Shown here: piece by piece, positions 6,723 through 8,151 of the stretch | Numbering within the stretch: the stretch's first letter is position 1 | How the letters are laid out: each line of letters begins with the position of its first letter | NCBI GenBank assembly: GCA_913061385.1 | Contig: CAJXTM010000123.1 | Location: 1 to 8,151, forward strand | Length of the DNA: 8,151 nucleotides | Source: an uncultured Rhodopirellula sp. | Lineage (GTDB): Bacteria > Planctomycetota > Planctomycetia > Pirellulales > Pirellulaceae | Direction of reading: 5' to 3' | Program-made: the position numbers and the translations under genes | The notes under the pieces: generated by a model | Told to the model about the DNA's origin: nothing | Database searches by the model: none | Seen by the model: the letters and a program-made list of their open reading frames with translations, nothing else

Positions 6723-8104
6723 CTACCACACCACTACGACGGGTACAATCTGAGAAACAGGGTCTACCCATTCCGAGAAATCACTCACCAGTTCGTATCC
6801 GAGGTAACCAGCGACCAAGCCAATGGCGATTGAGCTCGTCCATAACGCGACATCATAGCCGACGGTCGGCAACATCCCGGCGGTGACACGACGGTAACGG
6901 AAATAGAGTGCCGCGAACACGACAATCACGAGGATTCCAACCGTCGGCAAGCCACCGAGTATAACCATCAAAGCAGGTTTCTCAAAGAACAGAAACAGAC
7001 TCGCCCAGATCGCAGGAATGACCCAAGCGCAAAGAGCAATGTAGAAGCGTCGCTTCTTCTCATCTCCAAAATCGAAAATGCCAATTCGTGCAAACGCATC
7101 GGCAAACATTCGCGTCCAAGCGGCAAGGGCTGCAAACAGAGTCGAATAAAGCACGACAAAGGCGCCAACCACAAATAGAGACCTTGCCCAGGGTCCGAGC
7201 GACTCGGTGTACATGGTCCCGAGCGTGCTAATCAATGCTGAACTTTCGGGCACCACACCCTGTCGATTCAAAATGGCGGCCCCCAGTAAATAAAACATCA
7301 CTGTCATGAAAGTGTAAGCAACCATCGCCAGCAGTGCATCGAGATACATAATTCGTATCCACCCTTTCGCTCTACGTTCCCATTCCTGCGAATCATTGCG
7401 AGGCCCGGCATAAGAGGCGTAGCCCTTCTCAAGCAGCCAGTAGTTATATGCCATGATTTCATCTCCTCCGACACCCGTGATCCCGAATGCACCGATGGCA
7501 ATCAAAACGACAGCCTCGGGCGGAAAACTGGGAATCAGGCCTGATGCGAACTCATTGATCGAGATAGCAAAGTCTGTCGTCTGCAACGCACACAAGGAAG
7601 CGATTGTGAACGCCGTAAATAATCCAATCATGATCAAGGACGCTTTCTCGATCAGTTGGTAATAACCTCTAAAAACCAGCAAGGAAACTGAGGCTGCGAC
7701 CAAGTAGGTAACAAGGCTGAACATCAGAAAACTTTCACTGGGATTCAGCCTGGGAAAAAATTCACTGATTGCCAACACGACCCCGCCGACAATCCCTCCC
7801 ACCTGAAACATTTTGCCAATCATCAAGAGGAGCCATAGCCATATCGACCAATTTGCATTGCCAAGCCGAGGCCCAGGCAAACTGTTGAGCGAAGCCATCG
7901 TGGATTCACCGGAACAGATAGCGTGCTTACCGAATTCAATTTGCACGGTGACTTTAACGAGACAACTGAAGATAATGAACCACATCAGCATGAACCCAGC
8001 CTCTGCACCCACAATCGTGGTAGCAATCAATTCGCCTGAGCCAACGATCGAAGCCGACAGAATAAATCCTGGACCGAGATACCGCAGACTTCCCCAAATA
8101 TTAG
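6723..8104 (-). CDS. Nramp-superfamily transporter, 5'-truncated
   Basis: The frame is open from the TAG stop at 6723-6725 to the adapter junction, giving 459 visible residues; the true start lies outside. The first TTG, at 8030, is not the start: the in-frame codons before it encode LGPGFILSASIVGSGE, the conserved first helix of Nramp (PF01566), a family of proton-coupled divalent-metal carriers. About 11 hydrophobic helices follow. EFGKHAICSGES (visible residues 56-67) matches the RLGxxTGxxLAE segment of helix 3. The metal-binding motifs deviate. DPGN in helix 1 is GSGE here (21-24), which removes both the Asp and the Asn ligand. The helix 6 segment, usually GATxMPH, reads GGDEIMAY (212-219), which keeps the Met but adds acidic residues and loses the His. 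It may therefore carry a different ion or solute. The family is clear and the substrate unknown. The oxidoreductase gene follows. Confidence 0.88.
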
Positions 8105-8151
8105 CTGTCTCTTATACACATCTCCGAGCCCACGAGACCGAGGCTGATCTC
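8105..8151 (-). other. Nextera i7-side sequencing adapter (artefact)
   Basis: This block is the mirror of the left end. The Tn5 mosaic end is at 8105-8123, the adapter segment at 8124-8138, the index in reverse complement (CGAGGCTG) at 8139-8146, and the first bases of reverse-complemented P7 (ATCTC) at 8147-8151. It cuts off the transporter gene at 8104. In the reading frame of that gene the adapter brings in a TAA stop, so nothing right of 8104 is coding. Confidence 0.98.

Noticed and set aside
6723..8030. Transporter starting at TTG 8030
   Set aside because: In-frame codons upstream encode the conserved first Nramp helix up to the adapter junction, so the gene is truncated and 8030 is internal.
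1..8151. Composite transposon or linear element with 46-bp inverted terminal repeats
   Set aside because: The repeats are library adapter with P7 and index sequence; no transposase is present and there is no target duplication inside the ends.

Overview
The window is an assembled or library-derived fragment, not a naturally bounded locus. Bases 1-46 and 8105-8151 are Illumina Nextera i7-side adapter sequence in inverted orientation: a piece of P7, an 8-base index, the adapter and the 19-bp Tn5 mosaic end. The biological insert is therefore 47-8104. The gene content points to a planctomycete, most likely near the Pirellulales: a DUF1549/DUF1553 haem-motif protein is followed by a Tat-exported DUF1501 protein, a pairing that is massively expanded in that phylum. 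It is accompanied by a planctomycete-style PhoD-like phosphatase, a Gfo/Idh/MocA oxidoreductase and an Nramp-like transporter. GC looks close to one half by eye (not computed), and no start codon has a strong Shine-Dalgarno, both of which fit that group.

All five genes lie on the minus strand. In transcription order (right to left): (1) an Nramp-superfamily membrane transporter, 5'-truncated at the adapter junction (6723-8104); (2) a cytosolic Gfo/Idh/MocA dehydrogenase (5638-6639); (3) a membrane-anchored DUF1549-DUF1553 protein with one CxxCH motif (3711-5408, possibly from 5441); (4) a Tat-signal DUF1501 protein (2356-3684, possibly from 3723), tightly linked to gene 3; (5) a Sec-exported PhoD-like metallophosphatase (78-1976).

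Genes 3 and 4 are almost certainly co-transcribed. Gene 2 is separated from gene 1 by 83 bp containing two small hairpins, and from gene 3 by 196-229 bp containing a possible promoter and a leader hairpin. The 379-bp gap before gene 5 has no convincing gene. It holds a long interrupted inverted repeat, a shorter perfect hairpin and an 18-nt near-tandem repeat, so gene 5 is probably a separate transcription unit.

Three of the five products are predicted to act outside the cytoplasmic membrane, two of them with phosphatase-superfamily folds, next to a cytoplasmic sugar-type dehydrogenase and a transporter. An uptake-and-degradation role for an organic substrate is a reasonable inference, but the sequence does not identify the substrate. 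The most notable single feature is the transporter, which keeps the Nramp fold signature but replaces the canonical metal-binding DPGN motif with GSGE. I see no defence system, CRISPR array, tRNA, rRNA or mobile element.
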